Part shown: piece by piece, positions 27,074 to 35,421 of the stretch | How the letters are laid out: each line of letters starts with the position of its first letter | Numbering within the stretch: the stretch's first letter is position 1 | Origin: G965220205 sp965220205 | Lineage (GTDB): Bacteria; Chloroflexota; Dehalococcoidia; Lucifugimonadales; Australimonadaceae | Reading direction: 5' to 3' | Assembly (NCBI GenBank): GCA_965220205.1 | Contig: OZ244812.1 | Coordinates: 1,798,001-1,862,000, forward strand | DNA: 64,000 nt | Program-made: the position numbers and the translations under genes | Notes under the pieces: generated by a model | Seen by the model: only the letters and a program-made list of their open reading frames with translations | Databases searched by the model: none | What the model was told of the DNA's origin: nothing

Positions 27074-28012
27074 ATGGCAGACCCGCTGCACCTCACCATC
27101 GCAACGTTCAATCACGGCCAGTGGGACGCACTGAAGGACGGCCGCGTCACTCCCGACGGCATCGAGCTCGAGCACATCCAGGTCGCGTCGCCCTACCGGC
27201 CCATGGTGCGCGAGCTCGCGTATGACATCGCCGAGGTCGCGCTCACGACCTTCGCCTGCGCGAAGTCGTTCGACATCCCCATCACGGGCATACCCATCTT
27301 CTCGAACCGTGACGTCACCATGAGCCCCATCGTGTACAACGTCCGGTCGGGCATCAAGAGTCCGGCGGACCTTGAAGGCAAGCGCGTAGGGTTGCGGTCG
27401 TTCACAGTGACGAACAACACGCAGTGCCGAGCGCTGCTCCAGTACGAGTTCGGCATCGACACGAAGAAGGTGCAATGGGTCGTGACGGAGGACGCGCACG
27501 TTGCTCAGTACAAAGAGCCCTCGCACGTCTCCTACGCGCCGGAGGGCAGGAAGCTCGAGGACATGCTCGTGGCCGGCGAGATCGACGCCGGCATCCAGCT
27601 GTCCATTGAGCCGGAAGGGGACATCCAGCCGTTGCTCACCGAGGACGAGGCGAACGAGGCGGGGCTCCGCTACTTCCGCAGGACGGGCGTCTACCCGATC
27701 GGTCACGTGATGACGATTAAGGACGACGTGCTCGCGGCCCACCCCGAGGTCGCGACGGCCATGTTCCGGGCCTTCGCCGCCTCGAAGGACGTCTACCTCG
27801 GCGAGGTGGACAGCCGGGACCCGCAGACCGGCCGCGACAAGCAGGTCATACGCAACCGGGAGCTCGTCGGCGGCGACCCGTTCCCCATGGGACTGGCGAA
27901 GAACCGGCAAGCGATGGAGGCGATGCTCCAGATGTACATCGACCAACAGGTCATCCCGGGGCCGATGGACGTGGACAGCCTCTTCGCGGCGAACACGCGG
28001 GAGTTGGAGTAG
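27074..28012 (+). CDS. Solute-binding/4,5-dihydroxyphthalate decarboxylase-like protein
   Basis: This 312-residue protein has the type II periplasmic-binding fold of the NMT1/Pht5 group. It shows LTIATFNHGQWDALKDG at the start, a VRELAYDIAEVALTTF segment, and SGIKSPADLEGKRVGLR. It has no signal peptide, as in the 4,5-dihydroxyphthalate decarboxylase family, so it may be a cytoplasmic decarboxylase rather than a transport protein. An ACGGAGG site precedes the ATG at 27074. It is divergent from the DUF427 gene, with 134 bases between them that hold no gene. Confidence 0.78.
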   Translation: MADPLHLTIATFNHGQWDALKDGRVTPDGIELEHIQVASPYRPMVRELAYDIAEVALTTFACAKSFDIPITGIPIFSNRDVTMSPIVYNVRSGIKSPADLEGKRVGLRSFTVTNNTQCRALLQYEFGIDTKKVQWVVTEDAHVAQYKEPSHVSYAPEGRKLEDMLVAGEIDAGIQLSIEPEGDIQPLLTEDEANEAGLRYFRRTGVYPIGHVMTIKDDVLAAHPEVATAMFRAFAASKDVYLGEVDSRDPQTGRDKQVIRNRELVGGDPFPMGLAKNRQAMEAMLQMYIDQQVIPGPMDVDSLFAANTRELE

Positions 28013-28115
28013 CCAGCGCCGGAGCGCCGGCAAGCTGCAACCGGCGCAGGCTGCCGCAGCGCGTCGAGCGCAGCAGTCCTGAGACTGCGGAACGCTGACG
28101 TGCGTCGCGGAGCGC

Positions 28116-29474
28116 CTACGCGGTCGCCGCCGAGACCGGCGGCGCGGGCATCCCGCAGGAGCCTGGGTTGAGCGGGCACGACGCACAGCCGCCACTGGCG
28201 GTATGAGCGTCGTGAAGGCTCATGGTCCGCTGGGAGGGAGCGGCGCGCGAGCCTTGCCGGTCGGCTGCAGGCGGGTCGAAGAGCGACAGCTCGCCCTGCT
28301 TGGCAAGCGTCGGCTTATGACCGGGGAAGCGGAGGAAGGGCATGGCGCGTTTCAGGACGACGCCCATCGCCTGCAACTCTTGGCGGCGCGTGATGGTGTG
28401 CTGTCGGCGCTGTCGCAGAATGCGCGCAGCCGCGGTCGGGCCTACTCCCGGCACTCTGAGCAGCTGGCGTTCATCGGCGTGATTGACGTCGACCGTAAAG
28501 CGTTCGGCGTTCCTTGCGGCAATCAGCAGCTTAGGGTCGGCGCCCAGCTCGAGGAACCCCGCGGTATCGAACGCTGGCCTGAGCTCGTCTTCGTCGTAGC
28601 CGTAGATGCGGGAGAGCCAATCGAGCTGGTACAGACGGTGCTCGCGCGCCCTTGGCGTCGGCGGATGCTCTTCGAGAGGGGTGTAACGGACTGGGCGGAA
28701 CGCCGAGTAGTAGACGCGCTTGAAGCCGGAGTCTGCGTAGAGGCTCCGCATCCGGGCGTAGATATCCCAGTCGGTCTCGTCCGCGGCCCCGACGACGAGT
28801 TGGGTCGCTTGACCCACGGCGCCGCCGTAGGTCTGTTGCATGAGGCTGTTGATGCGCTGCATAGGCGCAACGATGCCGTTGTCGAAATCCTTCATACGGG
28901 AGAGGCGTTCGAGATGCTCGCGCGAGGGCGACTCCATATTGATCGACAGCCGCGTGCCGAGCCGCTGACCAGCCTCGATGAGCGCATCCTCGCCGACGCC
29001 TGGCATCACCTTGAGATGGATGTAGCCGTGGAACTGGTAGCGGTTGCGGACTGCCTCGACGACGTTGAGGAGTCGCTCCTGGGTCGCGTCGGGATCCTTG
29101 AAGATGCCGGAGCTGAGGAAGAGCCCGTCGACCATATGGCGGCGATGCATCTCATCGAAGAGGCGTGCGAGCTCGTCAACCTTGAATCCGTAGCGCTTGC
29201 GGGGGACCCAGTAGGAGTTCGGGCAGTAGTGGCAGTCCATGATGCAATGGTCGGTGAACATCACGCGCATGAGGGAGATGCGCTTGCCGTTGGGCATGGC
29301 GGCCTTGTAGACGCCTGCGTGCGGCGTAACGCCCCCTCGTGGGGCGATGCCGCCCCAGTCAGGTCGCGGAGCAGCGCTGTCGAGCCGCGACGGAGGGGCG
29401 AGGATGTCGTCGGTGGCCATGCCGCCGAGGTGCTGGAGCTTCTCGTAGACGTCCGGAGCGCGCTGGATGAGCAT
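28116..29474 (-). CDS. Radical SAM protein of the DNA modification/repair type
   Basis: This 452-residue protein matches the family described as putative DNA modification/repair radical SAM protein. The [4Fe-4S] cluster motif is C77-x3-C81-x2-C84 (CIMDCHYCPNSY). A helix-hairpin-helix lies near residues 335-375 (DVNHADERQLLRVPGVGP), and a second Cys-rich tail follows (CASCPLNPGSC). Elsewhere the family is often paired with a DUF4130 uracil-glycosylase-like gene, which is absent here. I chose the ATG at 29474 because GGAGGGGAG precedes it; the longer frame would start across the LexA box at 29492-29505. The last 103 bases before the next gene are empty. Confidence 0.86.
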   Translation of the reverse strand: MLIQRAPDVYEKLQHLGGMATDDILAPPSRLDSAAPRPDWGGIAPRGGVTPHAGVYKAAMPNGKRISLMRVMFTDHCIMDCHYCPNSYWVPRKRYGFKVDELARLFDEMHRRHMVDGLFLSSGIFKDPDATQERLLNVVEAVRNRYQFHGYIHLKVMPGVGEDALIEAGQRLGTRLSINMESPSREHLERLSRMKDFDNGIVAPMQRINSLMQQTYGGAVGQATQLVVGAADETDWDIYARMRSLYADSGFKRVYYSAFRPVRYTPLEEHPPTPRAREHRLYQLDWLSRIYGYDEDELRPAFDTAGFLELGADPKLLIAARNAERFTVDVNHADERQLLRVPGVGPTAAARILRQRRQHTITRRQELQAMGVVLKRAMPFLRFPGHKPTLAKQGELSLFDPPAADRQGSRAAPSQRTMSLHDAHTASGGCASCPLNPGSCGMPAPPVSAATA

Positions 29475-29491
29475 CTCTCCCCTCCCGAACT

Positions 29492-29505
29492 GGAACATAT
29501 GTTCC
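29492..29505. promoter_or_regulatory. LexA-type SOS box
   Basis: GGAACATATGTTCC is a perfect 14-base palindrome containing GAAC-N4-GTTC, the core of the Bacillus/actinobacterial LexA (DinR) operator. It lies 18 bases upstream of the chosen start of the DNA-repair radical SAM gene, where a bound repressor would block transcription. It predicts that this gene is DNA-damage induced. Confidence 0.7.
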
Positions 29506-29672
29506 GAACAGATACTAGAGTTCGCCCTTGCGCGCAAGGCCACAATGTCGGCTTGCGCAGGAGTCGCGCTTTCACCCGTACACATCCCGTGCGCGCCCGC
29601 CGTGCGCTAGACTAAGGGCCAAGCCACAGCAACCGGCCAGTCCCTTCGTGCTCTGACCAATGGAGGAGCGAG

Positions 29673-30725
29673 ATGCCTACGATCGACGCCGACTGCCACG
29701 TGATCGAGTCCGACCACACATGGGACTACCTGGACCCGGGCGACGAGGCGCACCGGCCTCAGCCGTACGTCTCGCCGTCGGAGCCGGATAGGCTGTACTG
29801 GCTCATCGACGGCGCGCCGACGCGCCAGCCGGGGACCGTGCCGTCGCGCGAGTCGCCGTCACAGTCGCTGTCCGGCTTCGACCGGACGACCCAAGAGACG
29901 AGGACGCTGGAGGACATCGAGGCGCGGCTCGCGCACATGGACGAGCTGGGCGTGGATGTCCAGGTGCTCTATCCCACGGTGTACCTGACGCAGATCTCGC
30001 CCCGGCCTGAGGTCGACCTCGCGCTCGCCAAGAGCTACAACCGGTGGCTCGCCGACATCTGGCACGGCTCCGAAGGCCGGCTCCGGTGGGTCGCCGTTCC
30101 GCCGTTGCTCAGCATGGAGGAAGTCCCCGCTCAGTTGCGGTCCGCCAAGGAGAACGGCGCTTGCGGCGTGTTCATGCGCGGCTTCGAGGGCGACCGGATC
30201 ATCTCGGATCCGTACTTCTTCCCGCTGTACGAAGCCGCGAGCGAGTTGGACCTGCCGATCACCGTGCACGCGGGCTGCGGGAATCCGCCGTTCACCGGCC
30301 TATCGGAGGGCGAAGGCTTCATCCGCAACAAGGTGCCGGTCACGAGCGCGTTCCACTCGCTGCTGCTCCACGGCGTGCCCGCCAAGTTCCCGCAGCTGCG
30401 GTTCGGGTTCATCGAGGTGGCGGCGGCGTGGCTGCCCTACATGGTGACCGACCTGTCGAGGCGTCTGGAGCGGGCGGGGAAGAGGCTCGCCGAGGACCCG
30501 CTCGCCGACAACCGGATGTACGTGGCGTGCCAGACCAACGACGACCTGCCGCACATCACCGGGTACGTCGGCGACGACAACCTGGTCATCGGGTCCGACT
30601 ACGGACACGCCGACACGTCGAGCGAGCTCGAAGCGTTGCGCGCCCTCAAGCAGCAATCGGACGTGCCCGCCCGGACGATCGACAAGATACTCGACGACAA
30701 TCCGCGACGGCTCTACAGCCTGTAG
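29673..30725 (+). CDS. Amidohydrolase family protein (Amidohydro_2)
   Basis: This 350-residue TIM-barrel metal hydrolase opens with IDADCHVIE (D-x-H metal motif). It has MRGFEGDRIISDPYF, the strand-5 His in PITVHAGCG, and the C-terminal metal Asp in LVIGSDYGH. It belongs to the ACMSD-like decarboxylase/hydrolase group and is only distantly related to the amidohydrolases at 12492 and 42968. An ATGGAGGAG site precedes the ATG. It is divergent from the radical SAM gene. The substrate is unknown. Confidence 0.85.
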   Translation: MPTIDADCHVIESDHTWDYLDPGDEAHRPQPYVSPSEPDRLYWLIDGAPTRQPGTVPSRESPSQSLSGFDRTTQETRTLEDIEARLAHMDELGVDVQVLYPTVYLTQISPRPEVDLALAKSYNRWLADIWHGSEGRLRWVAVPPLLSMEEVPAQLRSAKENGACGVFMRGFEGDRIISDPYFFPLYEAASELDLPITVHAGCGNPPFTGLSEGEGFIRNKVPVTSAFHSLLLHGVPAKFPQLRFGFIEVAAAWLPYMVTDLSRRLERAGKRLAEDPLADNRMYVACQTNDDLPHITGYVGDDNLVIGSDYGHADTSSELEALRALKQQSDVPARTIDKILDDNPRRLYSL

Positions 30726-30875
30726 GACGCGGCGGGGCAAGGATTTGGCCAACGGAGTCGGTGGTGGAGTACCATACACACTAGGGCAACTCCAACAAGC
30801 GGCAGCAGCCCCCAAAGACGTTGAGGCCGACCACGCCGGCTGGCTCGTCTAGGAGTTGCACAAGAGGCGCTAACC

Positions 30876-32006
30876 ATGAGCGACTTACACTTTCCGGACC
30901 TATCGATTGAGGGGTTCCGTGGATTCAAGCATCTTTCGATCTCGCCGTTGGGCCGTGTGACGCTCATCACAGGCAAGAACAACTCCGGGAAATCTTCGAT
31001 TCTCGAGGCGTTACGCCTACATTCTCACAATGGTGCCCCCTCCACGGTCTACAACATTCTCACATTCCGGGAAGAGTATCTCAGATCCACCGATACAGAA
31101 TATCGCTCTTCAGATCCCGACAGCGTGTTTCATCTCTCCTCGTTGTTCCACGGATTCCCTCAGCTTTCTGATCACTTTGACCCGATTGTCATTTCAACCA
31201 GCGGCAACAAGAGCCGAATGCAGTTGACCATGCGGGTGGAATGGTTCTACGAGGAACGTGATTCGGAAGGAACCCGAAGGTTGGTTCCCAAGCGAGACCC
31301 ACTGTTCGGAGAAATAGAGGCCACCGCTGCTTTGGTTGCCGAGACGGAAAAGGGTAAACAGATTCGTTCACTTGAAAACTTCTCCCGGATTGCCCGCATG
31401 GGTCGCCCCCCTCGATTCGGGCTGTCCGAAGCAGCACGAATACCCTGTGTCTTAGTCAGTTCGTACGGTGGCGAGGGAACGGATACCCTGGGGCCTTTAT
31501 GGGACGAGATTGCCCTAACTGACGGTGAGAAAGACGTCGTCGAAGCATTGCGTATCATCGATACTAGAATCTCGGCAGTCTCTATGGTCGCCGGTGAAGT
31601 CAATTCGAGACGGAGAACGGCCATCGTACGCGCGAATCATATTCCAAGGCCTGTTCCACTGCGCTCATTCGGCGACGGGCTGAATCGTTTGTTCTCCATA
31701 GTCCTCTCACTCGTCAATGCCCGTGGCGGACTGCTGCTGATTGACGAGTTCGAGAATGGCCTCCATCACACGATCCATTCGGATGCTTGGCGTATGATAT
31801 TCCGGCTCGCCCACAAACTCGACGTGCAGGTCTTTGCCACTTCCCACAGTTGGGACGCCGTATCGGCCTTCCAGGAAGCCGCCGCCGAAGCTCCCGAGGC
31901 GGGAGTGCTTCTACGCCTGACGCGCCGAGGCAATGACATCATTCCCACAGTGGTCGCGGAAGACGAACTGGCCATTGCCACGCGCGCCAGCATCGAAGTA
32001 CGCTGA
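30876..32006 (+). CDS. AAA-family ATPase (AAA15/OLD-like), probable defence component
   Basis: This 376-residue ABC/SMC-type ATPase has a Walker A GKNNSGKS (residues 33-40) after the typical IEGFRGFKHL start, a signature-like RSFGDGLNRLF, and a Walker B LLLIDEFENG with D290-E291, followed by a switch His in ATSHSW. There is no fused nuclease domain. The next gene, a TOPRIM-like protein, begins one base after this stop, so the two form an operon. Such ATPase plus TOPRIM pairs resemble OLD, Gabija and PARIS defence systems. The region is less GC-rich than the flanks, consistent with transfer. Confidence 0.82.
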   Translation: MSDLHFPDLSIEGFRGFKHLSISPLGRVTLITGKNNSGKSSILEALRLHSHNGAPSTVYNILTFREEYLRSTDTEYRSSDPDSVFHLSSLFHGFPQLSDHFDPIVISTSGNKSRMQLTMRVEWFYEERDSEGTRRLVPKRDPLFGEIEATAALVAETEKGKQIRSLENFSRIARMGRPPRFGLSEAARIPCVLVSSYGGEGTDTLGPLWDEIALTDGEKDVVEALRIIDTRISAVSMVAGEVNSRRRTAIVRANHIPRPVPLRSFGDGLNRLFSIVLSLVNARGGLLLIDEFENGLHHTIHSDAWRMIFRLAHKLDVQVFATSHSWDAVSAFQEAAAEAPEAGVLLRLTRRGNDIIPTVVAEDELAIATRASIEVR

Positions 32007-32007
32007 C

Positions 32008-32628
32008 GTGGCGGGACGGAAAATACTGATGGTGGAGGGCCGTGACGACGAGCATGTGCTAAGACATATTTGCGGCAATCGCGGTGTTCCCCGCCTTGAC
32101 GAAGTGACCCCTTGTGGCGGAGATGAAGGTATTCTTGAAATCCTTCCTACGAGACTCCGGCTCACTGAAGAGGGCGACGTTGTCGGCGTGGTCATCGATG
32201 CGGATGTAGATGCCGCCTCCCGCTGGCAGTCTATCCGCGACCGGTTGGTCCAGATTGGATACCAGGGCGTGCCCGCCCGGCCGGACCCGAACGGGACTAT
32301 CTTGGAGCCTCCTAGCGAATCGCTTCTGCCAAGGGCGGGCGTCTGGATAATGCCAGACAACAAGACCAGCGGAAGCTTGGAAGACTTCCTCCGCTTCCTC
32401 GTCCCTCAGTCAAACGCGCTGTTTGACCACGCAGTCTCTAGTGTGGGCAACATCCCCAGTCGGTTATTCAGCCAATCAGATGAGCCAAAAGCGGTCATCC
32501 ACACCTGGCTCGCATGGCAAGAGGAGCCTGGCCTGCCCTATGGGACAGCCATCACGGCGCGGTTCCTCGATCCCGACGTGCCCCAGGTAGATCTACTTGT
32601 TTCCTGGCTGAAACGGCTATTCGTCTAG
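32008..32628 (+). CDS. DUF3226/TOPRIM-like protein paired with the ATPase
   Basis: This 206-residue protein has a TOPRIM-like core: E10 in MVEGRDDEHV and D64-x-D66 in GVVIDADVD, the acidic triad that binds Mg2+ in topoisomerase-primase nucleases. VWIMPDNKTSGSLEDFLRFL and a C-terminal HTWLAWQEEPGLPYG segment match the DUF3226 family as I recall it. The GTG at 32008 lies one base after the ATPase stop. It is likely the nuclease or effector half of a split OLD-like system; the family's activity is not established. Confidence 0.75.
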   Translation: MAGRKILMVEGRDDEHVLRHICGNRGVPRLDEVTPCGGDEGILEILPTRLRLTEEGDVVGVVIDADVDAASRWQSIRDRLVQIGYQGVPARPDPNGTILEPPSESLLPRAGVWIMPDNKTSGSLEDFLRFLVPQSNALFDHAVSSVGNIPSRLFSQSDEPKAVIHTWLAWQEEPGLPYGTAITARFLDPDVPQVDLLVSWLKRLFV

Positions 32629-32671
32629 CCCTGAGGGTGCCCGACATCGCTGCCGCCTGGGGCATTCGCCC

Positions 32672-33109
32672 CTAGCCGAAGAAGGCCCCCGGAACGGGGA
32701 CTCCCTCGATGTGCCCGTTCTCATCGCGGGTGAGCGGCCTGCCGTGGGGGCCGACCCGGAAGTCGCCCTCCGCCTCCCTCCCGGCGCCGACGCGGAGCAA
32801 CACGAGGTTCTCGTCGCCGCTGCTCAGGAAGTGGTAGAAGGCGCCGCGCGGCAGCATGATGCCCTCGTGCTTGTTGACGACGGTCGTATTGCCCTCACGA
32901 TCGGAGAAGGTGGCCTGGCCTTGGAGAATCACGAACGCGTGGTCCTCGTCGAGGTGGGTGTGCAGCCCGTTCTCGCCGCCCTCGGCGTAGACCTTGATCC
33001 GCAACTTCAGAAGGTCCGTCTCGCCAAGCACTCTGTTGGACCGTCCAAGCGACAGCAGGGGCGTCTTGAGTGTGAATGCCTCGGCCTTGGGAGCAGCCTT
33101 CGTTGTCAT
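32672..33109 (-). CDS. Small single-domain cupin protein
   Basis: This 145-residue protein is one cupin barrel with the metal motif HTHLDEDHAFVILQGQ (residues about 57-72) and a second-motif region containing LPRGAFYHFLSSG. The AGGAGAAC site before the ATG at 33109 fixes the start; upstream in-frame codons have no support. It is transcribed divergently from the Rieske ferredoxin gene, with 194 bases between starts. Function is unknown; small cupins are often isomerases or dioxygenases. Confidence 0.78.
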   Translation of the reverse strand: MTTKAAPKAEAFTLKTPLLSLGRSNRVLGETDLLKLRIKVYAEGGENGLHTHLDEDHAFVILQGQATFSDREGNTTVVNKHEGIMLPRGAFYHFLSSGDENLVLLRVGAGREAEGDFRVGPHGRPLTRDENGHIEGVPVPGAFFG

Positions 33110-33303
33110 GATGTTCTCCTTCCCACATGCGACATGCCGCGCTGACATGCCCGTGCCGCGAACGACCGGCGGCGTGCCGTACGTTACCGGCTTGCGGCCG
33201 CGTGTCAAGCGCGGCCCCAAGCGGCCTGGCAGCGTCCCGGAGTCCCTCGTGCGACGGAGGCTAGGAGCGCGGCGCCCCCATCGATTGTGGTAGGCTCCGA
33301 GCC

Positions 33304-33639
33304 ATGCTCACCGGTTTCGTGCAAGTCGCATCGCTGGACGACATCCCGCCGAACAAGCTGACGCTGCGCCTCGTGCAGACGGAGGGGCGCGTCGAAGAGG
33401 TGCTCGTCGTCCGCGTCGGCGACGAGGTGTTCGCCCTCGACGACCGGTGCACGCACGCCGCGGCCAACCTCCACAACGGCGAGCTGGACGTGGACGCCTA
33501 CGAGATCGAGTGTCCGCTTCACGAAGGAAGGTTCGATCTCCGGACGGGCGAGGTCACGGGACCTCCGCCCGACGAGGCGCTGACCGCGTACGCTGTCCGT
33601 GTCGCGGGCGGAGCGATATCCGTCGGGCCCAAGACGTAG
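33304..33639 (+). CDS. Rieske [2Fe-2S] ferredoxin
   Basis: This 111-residue protein is a free Rieske ferredoxin of the kind that carries electrons to ring-hydroxylating oxygenases. Cluster ligands are C49-x-H51 (CTHAAANLHNG) and C70-x2-H73 (CPLHEGRFD). It lies 75 bases upstream of a Rieske oxygenase alpha subunit on the same strand and is the only ferredoxin in the window, so it may serve that enzyme and its paralogues. No ferredoxin reductase gene is nearby. Confidence 0.88.
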   Translation: MLTGFVQVASLDDIPPNKLTLRLVQTEGRVEEVLVVRVGDEVFALDDRCTHAAANLHNGELDVDAYEIECPLHEGRFDLRTGEVTGPPPDEALTAYAVRVAGGAISVGPKT

Positions 33640-33714
33640 CCGGCCGCCGGAGACTCTACGAGGGCGTCGGCGGCGCGAAACCGGACCGCCGAGGCCCCGC
33701 GAAAGGAAGATGTC

Positions 33715-35004
33715 ATGGCCTTGTTCACGCAGGAACAGAACGAGCTCTTGTGCCGTGTGGGCCCCGGAACGCCGATGGGGGACGTGTTCAGGAGGTACTG
33801 GCTTCCCGCGCTCCTCTCGGAGGAGATACCGGAGCCGGGCGGGCCGCCCGCTCGCGTCCGCCTTTTGGGAGAGACCCTGGTGGCGTTCCGGGACAGCGAA
33901 GGGCGTATCGGCCTGCTGGCGGACCAATGCGCGCACCGGCGCGCCTCGCTCTTCTTCGGCCGGAACGAGCACGGGAGCGACGGGTGCGGCCTCCGGTGCA
34001 TCTACCACGGGTGGAAGTACGACGTTGACGGCAACGTGATCGACACCCCGGCGGAGCCCGAGGGGAGCCGTCTCAAGGACTCCATTCACCAGACTTCCTA
34101 TCCGTGCCGCGAAGTCAACGGACTGATTTTTGCCTACATGGGCCCGCCCGAGAAGATGCCGTTGCTGCCCAACTACGAGTGGCTCACGAACCTCGAGCGC
34201 CAGCCCGCCATGAGCAAGTACTGGAACGAGAACAACTGGCTGCAATCCGTCGAGGGCGACTGCGACAGCTCGCACACCGCCTACCTGCACCGTCGGGTCG
34301 GGATGAACACGGTCGGCGACACGCTCGAGCTTGTCGAGGGCTTCGGCAAGGGGCTCACATTCGAGCTCGAGTCGGGTCCCTGGTGGATCAAAGCGAACGC
34401 AGTGCGCTACGTCGGGGAGGGCGTCAAGTACGTCCGCACCAACGTGTTCATTCCGCCGTGCATCGGCATCCCGCCAGGCGGGTACGTCGACGAGGGCATC
34501 GAGGCGGGCGGCTTCCACGCCATCTATCAGGTCCCGGCGGACGACTACACGACGCTCAGGTATGACCTCTACGGCGGGACCAACGCGGAGGGCGGCGGGC
34601 TCTACTCCCGCCACGATGTAGCCGGTCCGATGTACAAGAAGACCCGCAACAAGGACAACGACTACCTGATTGACCGTGAGGCGCAGCAGACGACGGTCTT
34701 CTGCGGCGTGGACGGCGGGAACCACCTCCAGGATGCGGTCGTCACGGAGTCAATGGGTCCGATCACAGACCGCGAGGGCGAGCACCTCGGCGCTTGCGAC
34801 GTGCAGCCCATAGCGATGCGCCGCATGATGCTGGACGTCGTTCGCCGCGTTCAGGACGGCGGCGACCCTCCGGGCGTGGCGTTCAGGGAAGAGGACAACA
34901 ACTTCGACACGCTATTCCTCGTCAACGCCAGACTGCCGCTGAACGTCGGGACGGACGACCCGCAGGCGATCAGGGAACACGCCATCGCGAGGGGAGGGCG
35001 CTAG
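33715..35004 (+). CDS. Rieske non-haem iron oxygenase, alpha subunit-like
   Basis: This 429-residue protein has Rieske ligands C72-x-H74 and C95-x2-H98, and a mononuclear iron site D184, H187, H192 (DSSHTAYLH). An insertion between the two Rieske loops (NEHGSDGCG) is not found in the paralogues. GAAAGGAAGATGTC precedes the ATG. It follows the ferredoxin gene and precedes two cupin genes on the same strand, so this four-gene run is the most complete aromatic oxidation cluster in the window. Confidence 0.88.
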   Translation: MALFTQEQNELLCRVGPGTPMGDVFRRYWLPALLSEEIPEPGGPPARVRLLGETLVAFRDSEGRIGLLADQCAHRRASLFFGRNEHGSDGCGLRCIYHGWKYDVDGNVIDTPAEPEGSRLKDSIHQTSYPCREVNGLIFAYMGPPEKMPLLPNYEWLTNLERQPAMSKYWNENNWLQSVEGDCDSSHTAYLHRRVGMNTVGDTLELVEGFGKGLTFELESGPWWIKANAVRYVGEGVKYVRTNVFIPPCIGIPPGGYVDEGIEAGGFHAIYQVPADDYTTLRYDLYGGTNAEGGGLYSRHDVAGPMYKKTRNKDNDYLIDREAQQTTVFCGVDGGNHLQDAVVTESMGPITDREGEHLGACDVQPIAMRRMMLDVVRRVQDGGDPPGVAFREEDNNFDTLFLVNARLPLNVGTDDPQAIREHAIARGGR

Positions 35005-35061
35005 CAGCGCCCCGGCGGCGTGTGAGGACGGCCACGCGAGTGTAAGAGCGGAGGCGACCCA

Positions 35062-35379
35062 ATGGACATGACCGTTGTCAATGAAAACGACGTGACTGAG
35101 GTCAAGACGGGCCGGGGCTACACGAAGTTCCTGGTGACCAACAAACGCGGCGATGGCGCCAGCATCATGATCCGCATCTGGGGCCCGGAAACCAACATCG
35201 AGACCCACAGCCACCCCTTCGCGGAGATGTTCTACGTCCTCGACGGCGAGGTCGTCATGGGCGACACGGCATACACGCAAGGGGCGTGCATCTACATCCC
35301 GGCGGGCGTTCCGTACGGCCCGACCACCGCGCCCAAGGGCGCCCGCCTCCTCCGGTACGTCGAGAGCGGCGAGGGCTAA
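35062..35379 (+). CDS. Small cupin protein
   Basis: This 105-residue single cupin barrel has motif 1 HSHPFAEMFYVLDGE (about residues 51-65) and motif 2 IPAGVPYGPTTAP. It lies 57 bases after the Rieske gene and 42 bases before a gentisate dioxygenase-like gene, and is probably part of that operon. GGAGGCGACCC precedes the ATG. Its role is not known. Confidence 0.8.
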   Translation: MDMTVVNENDVTEVKTGRGYTKFLVTNKRGDGASIMIRIWGPETNIETHSHPFAEMFYVLDGEVVMGDTAYTQGACIYIPAGVPYGPTTAPKGARLLRYVESGEG

Positions 35380-35421
35380 GCAAAGGTCCGTCGGCGGCAT
35401 CCTCGGAGAAGGGAGAGCAAC

